Shown: positions 45,015-54,175 of the stretch, one piece after another
How positions within the stretch are numbered: position 1 is the first letter of the stretch
Layout: each line of letters starts with the position of its first letter
DNA from: Psychrosphaera algicola
GTDB lineage: Bacteria; Pseudomonadota; Gammaproteobacteria; Enterobacterales; Alteromonadaceae
DNA length: 64,000 nucleotides
Direction: 5' to 3'
Assembly: GCF_028401425.1 (NCBI RefSeq)
Contig: NZ_JAQOMS010000002.1
Span: 1,116,001 to 1,180,000, forward strand
The notes under the pieces: generated by a model
What the model saw: only the letters and a program-made list of their open reading frames with translations
Databases searched by the model: none
Told to the model about the DNA's origin: nothing
Position numbers and translations under genes: made by a program

Positions 45015-45952
45015 ATGCAAAGACACTTATTACCCTCATTATTTATGGTTTTGACAATTTCTGCCTGCACCAGTGCGACCAAGGAGCAAATTAACAAACC
45101 CATTTCGGTTCCCGACCAAATTGCTAAAACCAAGTTAAGTTCAGAGCAAGGCCTCAAACGAATTGTTGCTATAGGTCGTTTTTCTGACGAATCAAAACGC
45201 CAGTCTGGTTTTTAGTTGATGGTAATAACAACCGTTTAGGTAAACAAGCCAGTGATATTCTAAATGCTAGGCTGACTCAAAGCGGAAAGTTTATCTTGTT
45301 AGAACGAAGTGATTTACAGCTATTGAAGAATGAAACTAACAATAAATTTGATGCCAGTTTAATTGGAGCTGAATATTTATTGCTAGGTTCTGTTTCCGAA
45401 TTTGGCAGGGAAACGGTCAGTGAAGTGGGTATTTTTCAAGAAATAAAATCCAAAAAGCCCGTGCAACTGTCAATGTTCGGCTAGTGAATGTCGCTACATC
45501 TGAAATTATCTATTCCGAAGAAGCAACAGGCGAAGCCACGTCGGAGGCAAATCAAGTATTTGGCGTTGGTGAAGTTGCTGCATTTAATACCTCACTAGAC
45601 GACAAAGCCGTTTCCGCGGCGATATCTAAACTTGTTGCAAACATAATGAACAACCTACTAGACAAACCTTGGAAGAGTTACGTGCTGGGCGTTCAGGACC
45701 AACAACTGATCATTGCAGGTGGCTTAAATCAAGGTCTAACACTCTGGAACAATGTTATCAATCTACCAACCTGGAAAGTCGGTAACTAATCCTCAGACAG
45801 GTCAATCAATCGAATTACCTGGACGTTTTATCGCGACAGTTAAAGTCGCAACTAATGCGGGAGAAGGTGAAAGTCAGATCAGCTTTGTGGATTTGGTCGA
45901 TGGCAAAATTGACGAGGCGCTTCTAAGTCAATACCAAGTTAGAGAACGTTAA
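45015..45952 (+). CDS. CsgG/HfaB-family lipoprotein (three frameshifts)
   Basis: About 313 residues. A signal peptide ends at the lipobox ISAC (about residues 16-19). The mature sequence includes KRIVAIGRFSDES, GKQASDILNARLTQSGKFIL, GAEYLLLGSVSEFGRE and VNVRLVNVATSEIIYSEEATG, the pattern of CsgG-type secretion lipoproteins that form a ring in the outer membrane. The C-terminal extension contains YQPGKSVTNPQTGQ. Breaks near 45208 (T5), 45460 (A5) and 45750. AAAGGA eight bases before the ATG at 45015 supports that start. It heads a row of four lipoprotein genes resembling the Neisseria GNA1162-1164 operon type (CsgG-like, DUF4810, DUF799). Confidence 0.83.
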
Positions 45953-46080
45953 TTTAACAAAGACTAGTTTAGGTTAACGCAGGTGATTACAGGCTTAAAC
46001 ACCACTGGGTTAGTCACCAAAAAACGTTTTCAAAGCAAAGCCATTACATATCGACTCATTTGGTTATAAGGATAGTTTTT

Positions 46081-46395
46081 ATGAAGAAATTAATACTCGT
46101 TACTTTTATGTTTATCATTTCAGCCTGCACCAGCGTGCAATACACAAATCAGCCTGTTGACCAAGCTTATGTTCAGCTTGAAGGTAACTTTATTGGTGCC
46201 ACTATTATTTTAGGGCAAACCATTACCAACATTAATGCAAAAACTAAAACGTTTGAACTCAATGGAAAGACTGTCGCTAAGTTTCCAATAGCCATAGGCA
46301 GTCACGAGCTTAAAGTACTGCGTAATGGCAAACTCGTAATAAACAAGAATATTTTTGTCACACAAGGTCAAACAGTGGATGTGATTATACCGTGA
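46081..46395 (+). CDS. Small lipoprotein, PEGA-like
   Basis: A 104-residue protein with lipobox ISAC (about 16-19) after a short signal peptide. The C-terminal segment AIGSHELKVLRNGKLVINK resembles a PEGA-type beta-sandwich that presents a surface domain. It is inserted between the CsgG-like gene and the DUF4810 gene; its stop overlaps the next start by four bases (ATGA-type), so they are coupled. I do not recognise a named family. Confidence 0.65.
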   Translation: MKKLILVTFMFIISACTSVQYTNQPVDQAYVQLEGNFIGATIILGQTITNINAKTKTFELNGKTVAKFPIAIGSHELKVLRNGKLVINKNIFVTQGQTVDVIIP

Positions 46396-46739
46396 AAATA
46401 GCCTATTTATGCTTGTTGGTCTGTGTAACAACCCTAACCGGTTGCACCGCCAAAACGATGTATTACTGGGGAAACTACCAAAATACCCTTTATGACTACC
46501 GCAAAAATGATGACAGTCATGCGTTTAATCGCCACAAAACAGAGCTAGAAGGTATAATCAATAAAGCACCTAGCAAAAATAAGCCGGTGCCGCCGGGTGT
46601 GCGATTTGAGTTGGCTATAATGGAGCAATCACTTGGTAATAAAAGTCGAGCCATCGAATTGTTGACTCTAGAAAAACAATATTTTCCAGAAGCTCAATAT
46701 TATGTTGATAAGATTTTATTAACTATCGAGGTTGAATAA
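46392..46739 (+). CDS. DUF4810 lipoprotein
   Basis: A 115-residue protein with signal peptide and lipobox LTGC (about 15-18). The mature sequence MYYWGNYQNTLYDYRKNDD and PPGVRFELAIMEQSLGNK matches DUF4810, a small family encoded with CsgG-like and DUF799 lipoproteins. It probably forms part of the same outer membrane complex. It overlaps the preceding gene by four bases and the next by one base (TAATG). Confidence 0.8.
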   Translation: MKIAYLCLLVCVTTLTGCTAKTMYYWGNYQNTLYDYRKNDDSHAFNRHKTELEGIINKAPSKNKPVPPGVRFELAIMEQSLGNKSRAIELLTLEKQYFPEAQYYVDKILLTIEVE

Positions 46740-47566
46740 TGGCGAACAAAATAACTATTAACAATGTGAAAGGTTCAATATGTCATCAGGCCATTAACCA
46801 AACCGTATATCTGCAAATGGCAAAAAAGTTTATATCAGCCGCTTCCATAATTGCATGTTTACTTGTATTGCAAGCTTGCCAAACTACTTCGGGTTATAGC
46901 AAATTGCAGGCGTACCCAAATATGTATCAGGAAAAAATAAAGTCCATATTGGTGTTGCCTGCTCGCAATACAACAACCGCCGCAGACGCAGCACAACTCT
47001 ACTCAGCAACTTTAGCGTTGCCACTCGCCGAAGCGGGTTACTATGTGTTGTCAGTGCCGTACGTCGAATCTGTGTTCGCTAATGAAGGTATTATTGACGG
47101 CGCACAGCTTTCAGCAATTCCACTTTATAAATATCAGCAGCTGTTTGGCGCCGATGCGGTATTGTTTGTGGATATTAGTCATTGGAATACGTCTTATTAT
47201 ATTGCTGGAGGAAATGTCGCTGTTGGTGCCAAATTCCAACTTGTTTCAACTAACTCAGGTGAAACACTCTGGCAGCAAAATGATGTTGTTGTTGAAAATA
47301 CCAGTGGGGATTCTGACAGCTTTTTATTCAATCTAATTATTACTGCGATAAATACAAGTACAACAGACTATCTGCCATTAGCCAATAAGGTCAATTCAAG
47401 GGTATTTAATACCATACCCAAAGGCAGTTACCACCCGCTATATGGACAAGATCAGGAACAGTCTGCCCTTATCCCTGCGCAAACCAATGAACACGAGCAT
47501 AACTCGACTTCAAGTGGTAGTGAGAAACGAGCGAGTAAAGTAACCTCGCACATTGAAATTAATTAA
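46739..47566 (+). CDS. DUF799 (GNA1162-family) lipoprotein
   Basis: As read from 46739 (overlapping the previous stop, TAATG) the protein has 275 residues, but a lipoprotein signal peptide (FISAASIIACLLVLQAC) begins only after residue 26, at an ATG at 46817. A start at 46817 gives a normal lipoprotein of 249 residues, though no ribosome binding site precedes it. The mature sequence YPNMYQEKIKSILVLPARN, GYYVLSVPYVESVF and FGADAVLFVDI matches DUF799/GNA1162. It closes the lipoprotein operon. Confidence 0.8.
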   Translation: MANKITINNVKGSICHQAINQTVYLQMAKKFISAASIIACLLVLQACQTTSGYSKLQAYPNMYQEKIKSILVLPARNTTTAADAAQLYSATLALPLAEAGYYVLSVPYVESVFANEGIIDGAQLSAIPLYKYQQLFGADAVLFVDISHWNTSYYIAGGNVAVGAKFQLVSTNSGETLWQQNDVVVENTSGDSDSFLFNLIITAINTSTTDYLPLANKVNSRVFNTIPKGSYHPLYGQDQEQSALIPAQTNEHEHNSTSSGSEKRASKVTSHIEIN

Positions 47567-47583
47567 TCTCAAATTTCAGACAT

Positions 47584-47611
47584 AAAAAACCGCGGACAAC
47601 CGCGGTTTTTT
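47584..47611. terminator. Bidirectional terminator between lipoprotein operon and tsf
   Basis: AAAAAACCGCGG and CCGCGGTTTTTT form a perfect stem with a four-base loop. Runs of A and T on both sides allow it to end the rightward lipoprotein operon and the leftward rpsB-tsf transcript. Confidence 0.92.
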
Positions 47612-47627
47612 CTAAGATAAAGTAGAA

Positions 47628-48477
47628 TTAAGCTTTTTTAGCAGCTTCAATTTGCGCAGCAACTTCTGATGCGAAATCTTCTTCTTTCTTCTCAATGCCT
47701 TCACCAACTTCTAAACGAACGAATGAAGAAACAGTAGCGCCTTTCTCTTTAAGAATATCGCCAACAGTTTTCTTAGGTTCCATGATGAATGCTTGGCCAG
47801 TAAGAGAAACCTCACCAGTAAACTTCTTCATGCGGCCTAAAACCATCTTTTCAGCGATTTCAGCAGGCTTGCCTTCATTCATTGCGATTTCAATTTGGAT
47901 CGCTTTTTCTTTCTCAACAACTTCAGCAGGTACGTCAGATGGATTAACAAACTCAGGCTTGCTTGCAGCGACGTGCATAGCAATGTGCTTAAGAGTTTCT
48001 GCGTCTGCTTCACCAGCGACAACAACACCAATCTTCTCACCGTGACGGTATTCTGCTAATGCAGCACCTTGGATGTATTGAAGACGACGTACATTGATGT
48101 TTTCACCAATTTTAGTCACTAGCGTTACACGAGCTTCTTCAAATTTAGCTTTTAACTCGTCGATAGTCATTGTAGAAGCGATTGCAGCTTCAGCAACTTC
48201 GTTAGCAAATGCTAAGAAGCCAGTGTCTTTTGCAACGAAATCTGTTTGACAGTTAACTTCAACAAGAACAGCTGTGCCGTTTGCTTGTTTAATGACAATT
48301 GTACCTTCAGCAGCAATGTTACCCGCTTTTTAGCCGCTTTCGCTTGGCCATTTTTGCGCATATTTTCAATTGCTAGTTCAATATCACCGTTAGTTTCAGT
48401 TAACGCTTTTTACAATCCATCATGCCCGCTGCTGTGCGGTCACGAAGTTCTTTAACTAATGCAGCAGTTACTGCCAT
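47628..48477 (-). CDS. tsf: Elongation factor Ts (two frameshifts)
   Basis: About 283 residues. The corrected N-terminus reads MAVTAALVKELRDRTAAGMM then DCKKALTETNGD, with the family motif TDFVAK further on (VEVNCQTDFVAKD). It exchanges GDP for GTP on EF-Tu. Both breaks, near 48411 and 48330, are A5 runs that need a sixth A to restore CKKALTET and AAKKAGNIAAEG. Since tsf is needed for growth, these are best read as sequencing errors. It follows rpsB by 130 bases that contain a hairpin. Confidence 0.96.
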
Positions 48478-48539
48478 GATTCTGTCCTCATGTATTAGTC
48501 ATCGCTTTTGCGAGCAATGACATCATTTAATCTGGTATC

Positions 48540-48562
48540 GGGGCCATAGAAACTATGACCCC
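48540..48562 (-). terminator. Hairpin in the rpsB-tsf intergenic region
   Basis: GGGGCCATAG and CTATGACCCC pair with one mismatch around a three-base loop. No T-run follows on the minus strand, so it is more likely an attenuator, processing site or mRNA-stabilising element between rpsB and tsf. Confidence 0.45.
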
Positions 48563-48606
48563 TTACTATTGTCGTAAATAAAATCGTTAAAAACGATTTA
48601 TGACAA

Positions 48607-49327
48607 TTATTCAGCTTCTACGAAATCTTCAGCTTGAACTTCTAAGTTGTTTGAGCGACCTTCTTTGATGGCGCCAGCAACTGCTGAAGTGTATAACTGA
48701 ATTGCACGGATAGCGTCGTCGTTACCTGAACAACAAAATCGATGTTGTCTGGGTTAGAGTTAGTATCAACTACTGCAACAACAGGAATACCTAGGTTATT
48801 TGCTTCAGCGATAGCAATGTGCTCGTTGTCTGCGTCGATGATGAAGATCACATCTGGCAAACCGCCCATGTTTTTAATTCCGCCTAAGCTTTTTCTAGCT
48901 TTTCCATTTCGCGTGTACGCATCAAAGCTTCTTTTTTAGTAAGCTTTTCAAACGTTCCGTCTTCAGATTGCGCTTCCAAGTCTTTTAAACGCTTGATAGA
49001 TTGACGAACTGTTTTCCAGTTAGTCAACATACCACCTAACCAACGGTGGTTAACGTAGTATTGGTCGCTAAGAGTAGCCGCTTCCTTGATAGCTTCGCTC
49101 GCTGCACGCTTTGTACCAACAAACAAGATCTTACCTTTACGAGCAGAAACAGACTTGATGAAGTCTAATGCATCGTTGAACATAGGAACTGTGTTTTCTA
49201 AGTTGATGATATGAACTTTGTTACGAGCGCCAAAAATGAAAGGTTTCATTTTCGGGTTCCAGTAACGAGTTTGGTGACCGAAGTGTACGCCAGCTTGTAG
49301 CATGTCACGCATTGATACGTTTGCCAT
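48607..49327 (-). CDS. rpsB: 30S ribosomal protein S2 (two frameshifts)
   Basis: About 240 residues. It starts MANVSMRDMLQAGVHFGHQT at 49327, with a GAGG ribosome binding site, and includes YVNHRWLGGMLTNWKT and GGLPDVIFIIDADNEHIAI. Breaks near 48880 (A5, one short, repaired to EKSLGGIKNMGG) and near 48727. The latter falls where CCAGG is expected and has lost one C (repaired to DFVVPGNDDAIRAI), moving the stop to 48607. An in-frame open stretch upstream of 49327 is leader sequence, not protein. Confidence 0.96.
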
Positions 49328-49430
49328 TTTAATTTTCCTCTGTATGGGGTTAGGCCTCCATATATCCCATTCCAATCCGACCTCACCGTTTTTCAACGTT
49401 TTGGCACCCCGGAGAATGTGTCGATATATG
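49328..49430 (-). promoter_or_regulatory. Possible structured leader of rpsB
   Basis: The minus-strand leader contains CCGGGGTGCC about 80 bases and AACCCCATA about 20 bases before the start codon; GGGGT and ACCCC can pair across the leader. In E. coli, S2 represses rpsB-tsf through its 5' leader, so this could be the equivalent site. I cannot compute the fold and the call is tentative. Confidence 0.3.
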
Positions 49431-49614
49431 TGTGTTATTTAAAATTAATGTTAGTTTTACTTACTTATCCAAAAATGATTTAAGTAAATACTCAAAAAAC
49501 CTTTGTAAAAATAAGGCGCGCTTTATACCATACCCGAGTAATCAAACACAACAATTACCGTTAAATATTGTATATTTTTTAACATCTAGGTTGTGAAAAT
49601 AATAAGAGGAATTT

Positions 49615-50406
49615 ATGGCTGCAATAATTAAAACACCTGAACTAATAGAGAAAATGCGAGTTGCAGGCCGTTTAGCTGCCGAAGTATTGGAAATGATCGG
49701 TGAACATGTAAAAGTCGGCGTTACAACGGATGAGCTCAATACCATTTGCCACAATTATATTGTTGACGTGCAAGGTTGTATCCCTGCACCATTAAATTAT
49801 GGTCACCCTCCGTTCCCTAAAAGTATCTGTACATCAATAAACCATGTTATTTGTCATGGCATACCGGATGACAAGCCACTAAAAGATGGCGACAGTGTCA
49901 ATATTGACGTAACTGTAATTAAGGATGGTGTGCATGGCGATACGTCAAAAATGTTTTTTGTCGGAAAAGAAAACATCATGGCGAAACGATTAGCGATTGT
50001 TACCCAAGAATGCCTTTATAAAGCCATTGAGTTAGTTAAACCAGGTTGTCGTTTAGGCGATATCGGTGAGGTCATTCAAAACCATGCAGAGAAACATTCA
50101 TATTCGGTAGTCCGCGATTTTTGTGGTCACGGCATTGGCGAAGGATTCCATGAAGAGCCTCAAGTAGTGCACTACGGCCGGGCTGGAACAGGCGAAGAAC
50201 TTAAGGCTGGCATGTGTTTTACTATAGAGCCAATGATTAATGCCGGAACACACAAGTTAAAAGTGCTTAAAGATCAATGGACGGCAGTCACAAAAGATAG
50301 AAAATTATCGGCACAATGGGAACATACATTACTTGTGACTGAAAATGGCGTTGAAGTTCTCACATTGAGAAATGATGAAGACTTCCCTCGGATCATTACA
50401 CACTAA
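49615..50406 (+). CDS. map: Methionine aminopeptidase type I
   Basis: A 263-residue, unbroken MetAP. The metal ligands lie in NIDVTVIKDGVHGDTSKMF (two Asp), FCGHGIGEGFHEEPQ (His), IEPMIN (Glu) and AQWEHTLLV (Glu). It removes the initiator methionine from nascent proteins. AGAGGAA lies just before the ATG. It is divergent from rpsB, the usual arrangement, and precedes glnD. A second, related gene lies at 63120-63895. Confidence 0.97.
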   Translation: MAAIIKTPELIEKMRVAGRLAAEVLEMIGEHVKVGVTTDELNTICHNYIVDVQGCIPAPLNYGHPPFPKSICTSINHVICHGIPDDKPLKDGDSVNIDVTVIKDGVHGDTSKMFFVGKENIMAKRLAIVTQECLYKAIELVKPGCRLGDIGEVIQNHAEKHSYSVVRDFCGHGIGEGFHEEPQVVHYGRAGTGEELKAGMCFTIEPMINAGTHKLKVLKDQWTAVTKDRKLSAQWEHTLLVTENGVEVLTLRNDEDFPRIITH

Positions 50407-50474
50407 GTAGTTTTACCATGACTAGACTATAACCCCGGCGGCGCAAGCCGCTTTCGATCCTAAAAGGCGAAAAC

Positions 50475-53087
50475 GTGAATATACAGATCCCGAATGAATT
50501 ACTGTCACCATTACCAGTGCCGTTTCAACTGCTTGAGTATAAAACTCGCCTGAAGGAGTTCGGTGATTGGAGTCGTGAGAATTTTGGGTTAATGACGGTT
50601 CGTAGATTAGTTAACGCACGTTCTGACTTTGTTGATTTTATCCTACTTAATGTGTGGCAACTTAGTGACCTTCATATCGAGGAAGACATCAGTTTACTTG
50701 CTGTTGGTGGTTATGGTCGTGGTGAGTTACACCCAGAGTCAGATATAGATTTATTATTATTAAGCAAAAAAGCAATCAAGCCCGCTGTACAAGAAAAAAT
50801 AAGTTTATTTTTAACGACACTTTGGGACCTAAAATTTGATGTTGGTCATGCGGTAAGAACCATAAAAGAAGCAATAGATATTGGCAAAGACGATATAACA
50901 ATTGCAACCAACTTAATGGAACGTCGTTTAATTTGCGGCAACAACCATAACTTCGAGGAACTTGAAGTTGAATTAAATAAATCAAAATTTCTATCTAGCC
51001 AAGACTTTTATATTAAAAAACGTGATGAACAAGAAGAGCGTCATGCACGCTATCACTCAACGTCGTACAACCTTGAACCGAATCTAAAAGCCAATCCTAG
51101 TTGTTTGCGAGACCTGCAAACTATCTCTTGGGTTGCAAAAAAGCACTACAATACTCAAAGTGTCGCCGAACTTGTCGGTCATGACTATTTGTTACAAGAC
51201 GAATATCAAGAAATGCAGGAGTGCCAAGACTACTTGTGGCAAATGCGCTTTGCTCTGCATATCGTTGCTAAACGCAGTGAAAATCGACTCTTGTTTGATT
51301 ATCAACCGCAAGTTGCTGAGTTAATGGGTTTTGGTGACGATGGCAAACCATCCGTCGAACGCATGATGAAACGCTTCTTTCGTGTTGCGCGCCGCGTAAC
51401 TGAGTTAAATTCAATGTTGTTACAACGATTCAACTCTTCAATTTTAGGTGTTACTAGAGATGTCATTGTCCTTGATGATGACTTTGCGATTCATGGACGT
51501 TCCTTGTTAGTACGCCACGAAGACGTATTTTTCTATCGAGCTAACATTTTTAAGATGTTTATTCATATCGCAGAAAACCCACAGGTAGAAAAACTGCACT
51601 CAGCCACAATTCGCTTGTTCCGACGCGTTCGCCGGCGTTTGATGGGGATTTGCAAGACTTAGAAAAATGCCGAAATGCGTTTATGGAGTTTTTACGACAC
51701 CCTAACTCTATGGGTCATGCATTTACGTTAATGCTCAAACACAGCGTATTAGCTTACTATATGCCTAATTGGCGACATATTGTTGGCCAAATGCAATTCG
51801 ATTTATTCCACGCTTATACCGTTGATGAACATACACATAGATTAGTCAAAAACCTGTATCGTTTTTCACAGCCGCAATATAACAATGAGTTTCCGTTGTG
51901 TAGTGCAATCTTCAAACGATTAGATAAGCCAGAATTACTATATATCGCCGGTATTTTCCACGACATTGGTAAAGGCCGCGGCGGTGATCATAGTGAGCTA
52001 GGAGCTATCGACGCGACCCACTTTGGTGACCTACACAAATTGCCAAAATCAGACACAAGACTAGTTTCATGGTTAGTGGACAATCACTTACTGATGTCGG
52101 TAACCGCCCAAAAAAATGACATCTATGACCCAGACGTCATTTCCGATTTTGCAAAAAAAGTAAAAGACGAAACCCGTTTAAATCACCTATATTGTTTAAC
52201 TGTAGCCGACGTACGCGCTACGAATACAAACTTGTGGAATGACTGGAAAAACTCACTGTTATCCGATCTTTATTTGTCAACTCAACGGGCGCTACGTCAA
52301 GGTTTAGAAAACGCTAAAGACATGCGTGAAACAGCCAAAGATCATAAAGAACAAGCGTTAACCCTATTGGCCGACAAAGGCATTATCGAAGAGCAAGTCC
52401 ATCATATTTGGAAGCAATTTCGAACTTTGTATTTCTCTCGACATGCCCCTAGAAATATAGCCTTAGCATACCGAGCATCTTTTAAATCATAAAAATCGCA
52501 GTAAACAGCCTTTAGTGCTAGTAAGCGAAGGGCCCATAAGAGGCGGAACTCAGGTTTTTGTCTATGCTAAAGACCGTGCCGGTGTTTTCAGTAATATCGT
52601 AAGTGCGTTTGATACTAAAAACGTCAACATCGCCGATGCGCACGTTATGAATACAAAAGATGGGTATTTGCTAGATACGTTTATCGTTTTAGATCAAGAC
52701 GATGCAGTTATTGATTCTGAATTTCGTCGCGATGAAATAAAACACTTATTGATTAAAATCATCAGTGGCGAAGTTTGTGCAACAACAATCAATAAGCGTG
52801 TCCCACGACAAATTAAGCAATTTCAGATTAAAGTCGGTGTTCGTTTTATGGATGCTAAAAGTAACTATCGCGATATGTTGGAAATTACGGCTTTGGATAC
52901 GCCGGGATTACTTGCAAAAATTGCAACTGTATTTAAAGACAATCAAATTATGGTGTATTCAGCAAAGATCAGCACAATCGGTGAACGCGCTGAAGACATC
53001 TTTAAAATTTCAACTGCAGACAATAAGAAGTTGAATGAAGAACAACAATTAGCGCTATCAGAAGCGTTAAAAGACGCATTATCTTAA
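50475..53087 (+). CDS. glnD: [Protein-PII] uridylyltransferase GlnD (two frameshifts)
   Basis: About 871 residues. It has the nucleotidyltransferase domain (GGYGRGELHPESDIDLLLL, about 77-95), the central uridylyltransferase helical domain, an HD hydrolase domain (IFHDIGKGRGGDHSELG) and two C-terminal ACT domains (VYAKDRAGVFSNIVSAFD; ALDTPGLLAKIATVF). It adds and removes UMP on PII in response to glutamine. Breaks near 51637 (T3, one short, repaired to RRRFDGDLQDLEKCRNAF) and near 52490. The start may be a GTG at 50475 as given. Confidence 0.95.
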
Positions 53088-53118
53088 TAAATTAACGTTC
53101 TAGAAAAGTAGGAATAAC

Positions 53119-53963
53119 ATGACTGAACAAACCAACATTGCCCAATTACAAACGTTGATCGAAGAGGCATTCGAAAATCGCGACAATATCACGCCAACTT
53201 CTGTTACAGCAGAAGTTAAGTCGGCAGTGGAAGAAGCGATTGAATTATTGGACAAAGGTGCAGCCCGAGTTGCAGAAAAAATCTCCGGTGAATGGGTTGT
53301 ACATCAGTGGCTTAAAAAGCCGTTTTGTTGTCATTCCGCATTTGCGATAATGAAGTTATGGATGGTGGCGAGACGCTATTTTACGATAAAGTTGACAGTA
53401 AATTTGCCTCTTATACAGAAGAGCAATTTAAACAAGGTGGTATGCGTGTCGTTCCTCCTGCAGCAGCCCGTAAAGGTGCCTTTATTGGTAAAAATGTTGT
53501 ATTGATGCCTTCATTCACAAATATTGGTGCGTTTGTCGATGATGGTACTATGGTCGATACATGGGCAACTGTGGGGTCTTGTGCTCAAATTGGTAAGAAC
53601 GTTCATCTTTCAGGTGGCGTTGGCATTGGTGGCGTTTTAGAACCACTTCAAGCTAATCCTACAATTATCGAAGACAATTGTTTTATCGGTGCACGTTCAG
53701 AAGTCGTTGAAGGCGTTGTAATTGAAGAAGGCGCAGTGCTATCAATGGGTGTTTATATTAGCCAATCAACTCGTATATATGACCGCGAAACAGGCGAAAT
53801 TACATACGGCAGAGTCCCTGCTGGTTCTGTTGTGGTCCCGGGCTCATTACCGTCAAAAGACGGCACACACTCTTTATACGCAGCTATCATAGTTAAAAAG
53901 GTAGATGCTCAAACACGTGCAAAAGTAGGCGTTAACGCCCTTTTACGCAGTATTGACGAATAA
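53119..53963 (+). CDS. dapD: Tetrahydrodipicolinate N-succinyltransferase (one frameshift)
   Basis: About 281 residues. An N-terminal helical domain (LQTLIEEAFENRDNI) is followed by the left-handed beta-helix with the signature segments RKGAFIGKNVVLMPSF and GARSEVVEGV. It succinylates tetrahydrodipicolinate in lysine/diaminopimelate synthesis. The frame breaks near 53320; a sixth A restores WLKKAVLLSFRICDNEVM. It begins 31 bases after glnD and is followed by a terminator. Confidence 0.96.
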
Positions 53964-54082
53964 TCCAAGGGCCTAGTTGCATTGCTAAAATGAGAATCGA
54001 CTCAATAATCTCGATAGGTTCAATGCATTAGGAACATGGTGAGAATATAGAAACACATCGTTTCTTTATTGTCTTACAAATA

Positions 54083-54112
54083 AAAATCCAGCGCAGTGCG
54101 CTGGATTTTTTT
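54083..54112. terminator. Bidirectional terminator between dapD and phoA
   Basis: AAAAATCCAGCGCA and TGCGCTGGATTTTT form a nearly perfect palindrome with T-runs in both directions. It separates the rightward dapD transcript from the leftward alkaline phosphatase gene. Confidence 0.9.
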
Positions 54113-54175
54113 ATTGCCTATTAAGGCTCAATGAAAGCCAAGCAAACAAACTACGAATAAGCTAGATGCGAGCTA

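Noticed and set aside
49328..49396. N-terminal extension of ribosomal protein S2 from an in-frame upstream ATG
   Set aside because: S2 begins MANVSMRDML in relatives and a GAGG ribosome binding site lies just before that codon; the extension overlaps the likely regulatory leader.
50434..50452. GC-rich hairpin GCGGCGCAAGCCGC between map and glnD as a terminator
   Set aside because: The stem is short and followed by TTTCG rather than a T-run, and glnD starts within 25 bases.
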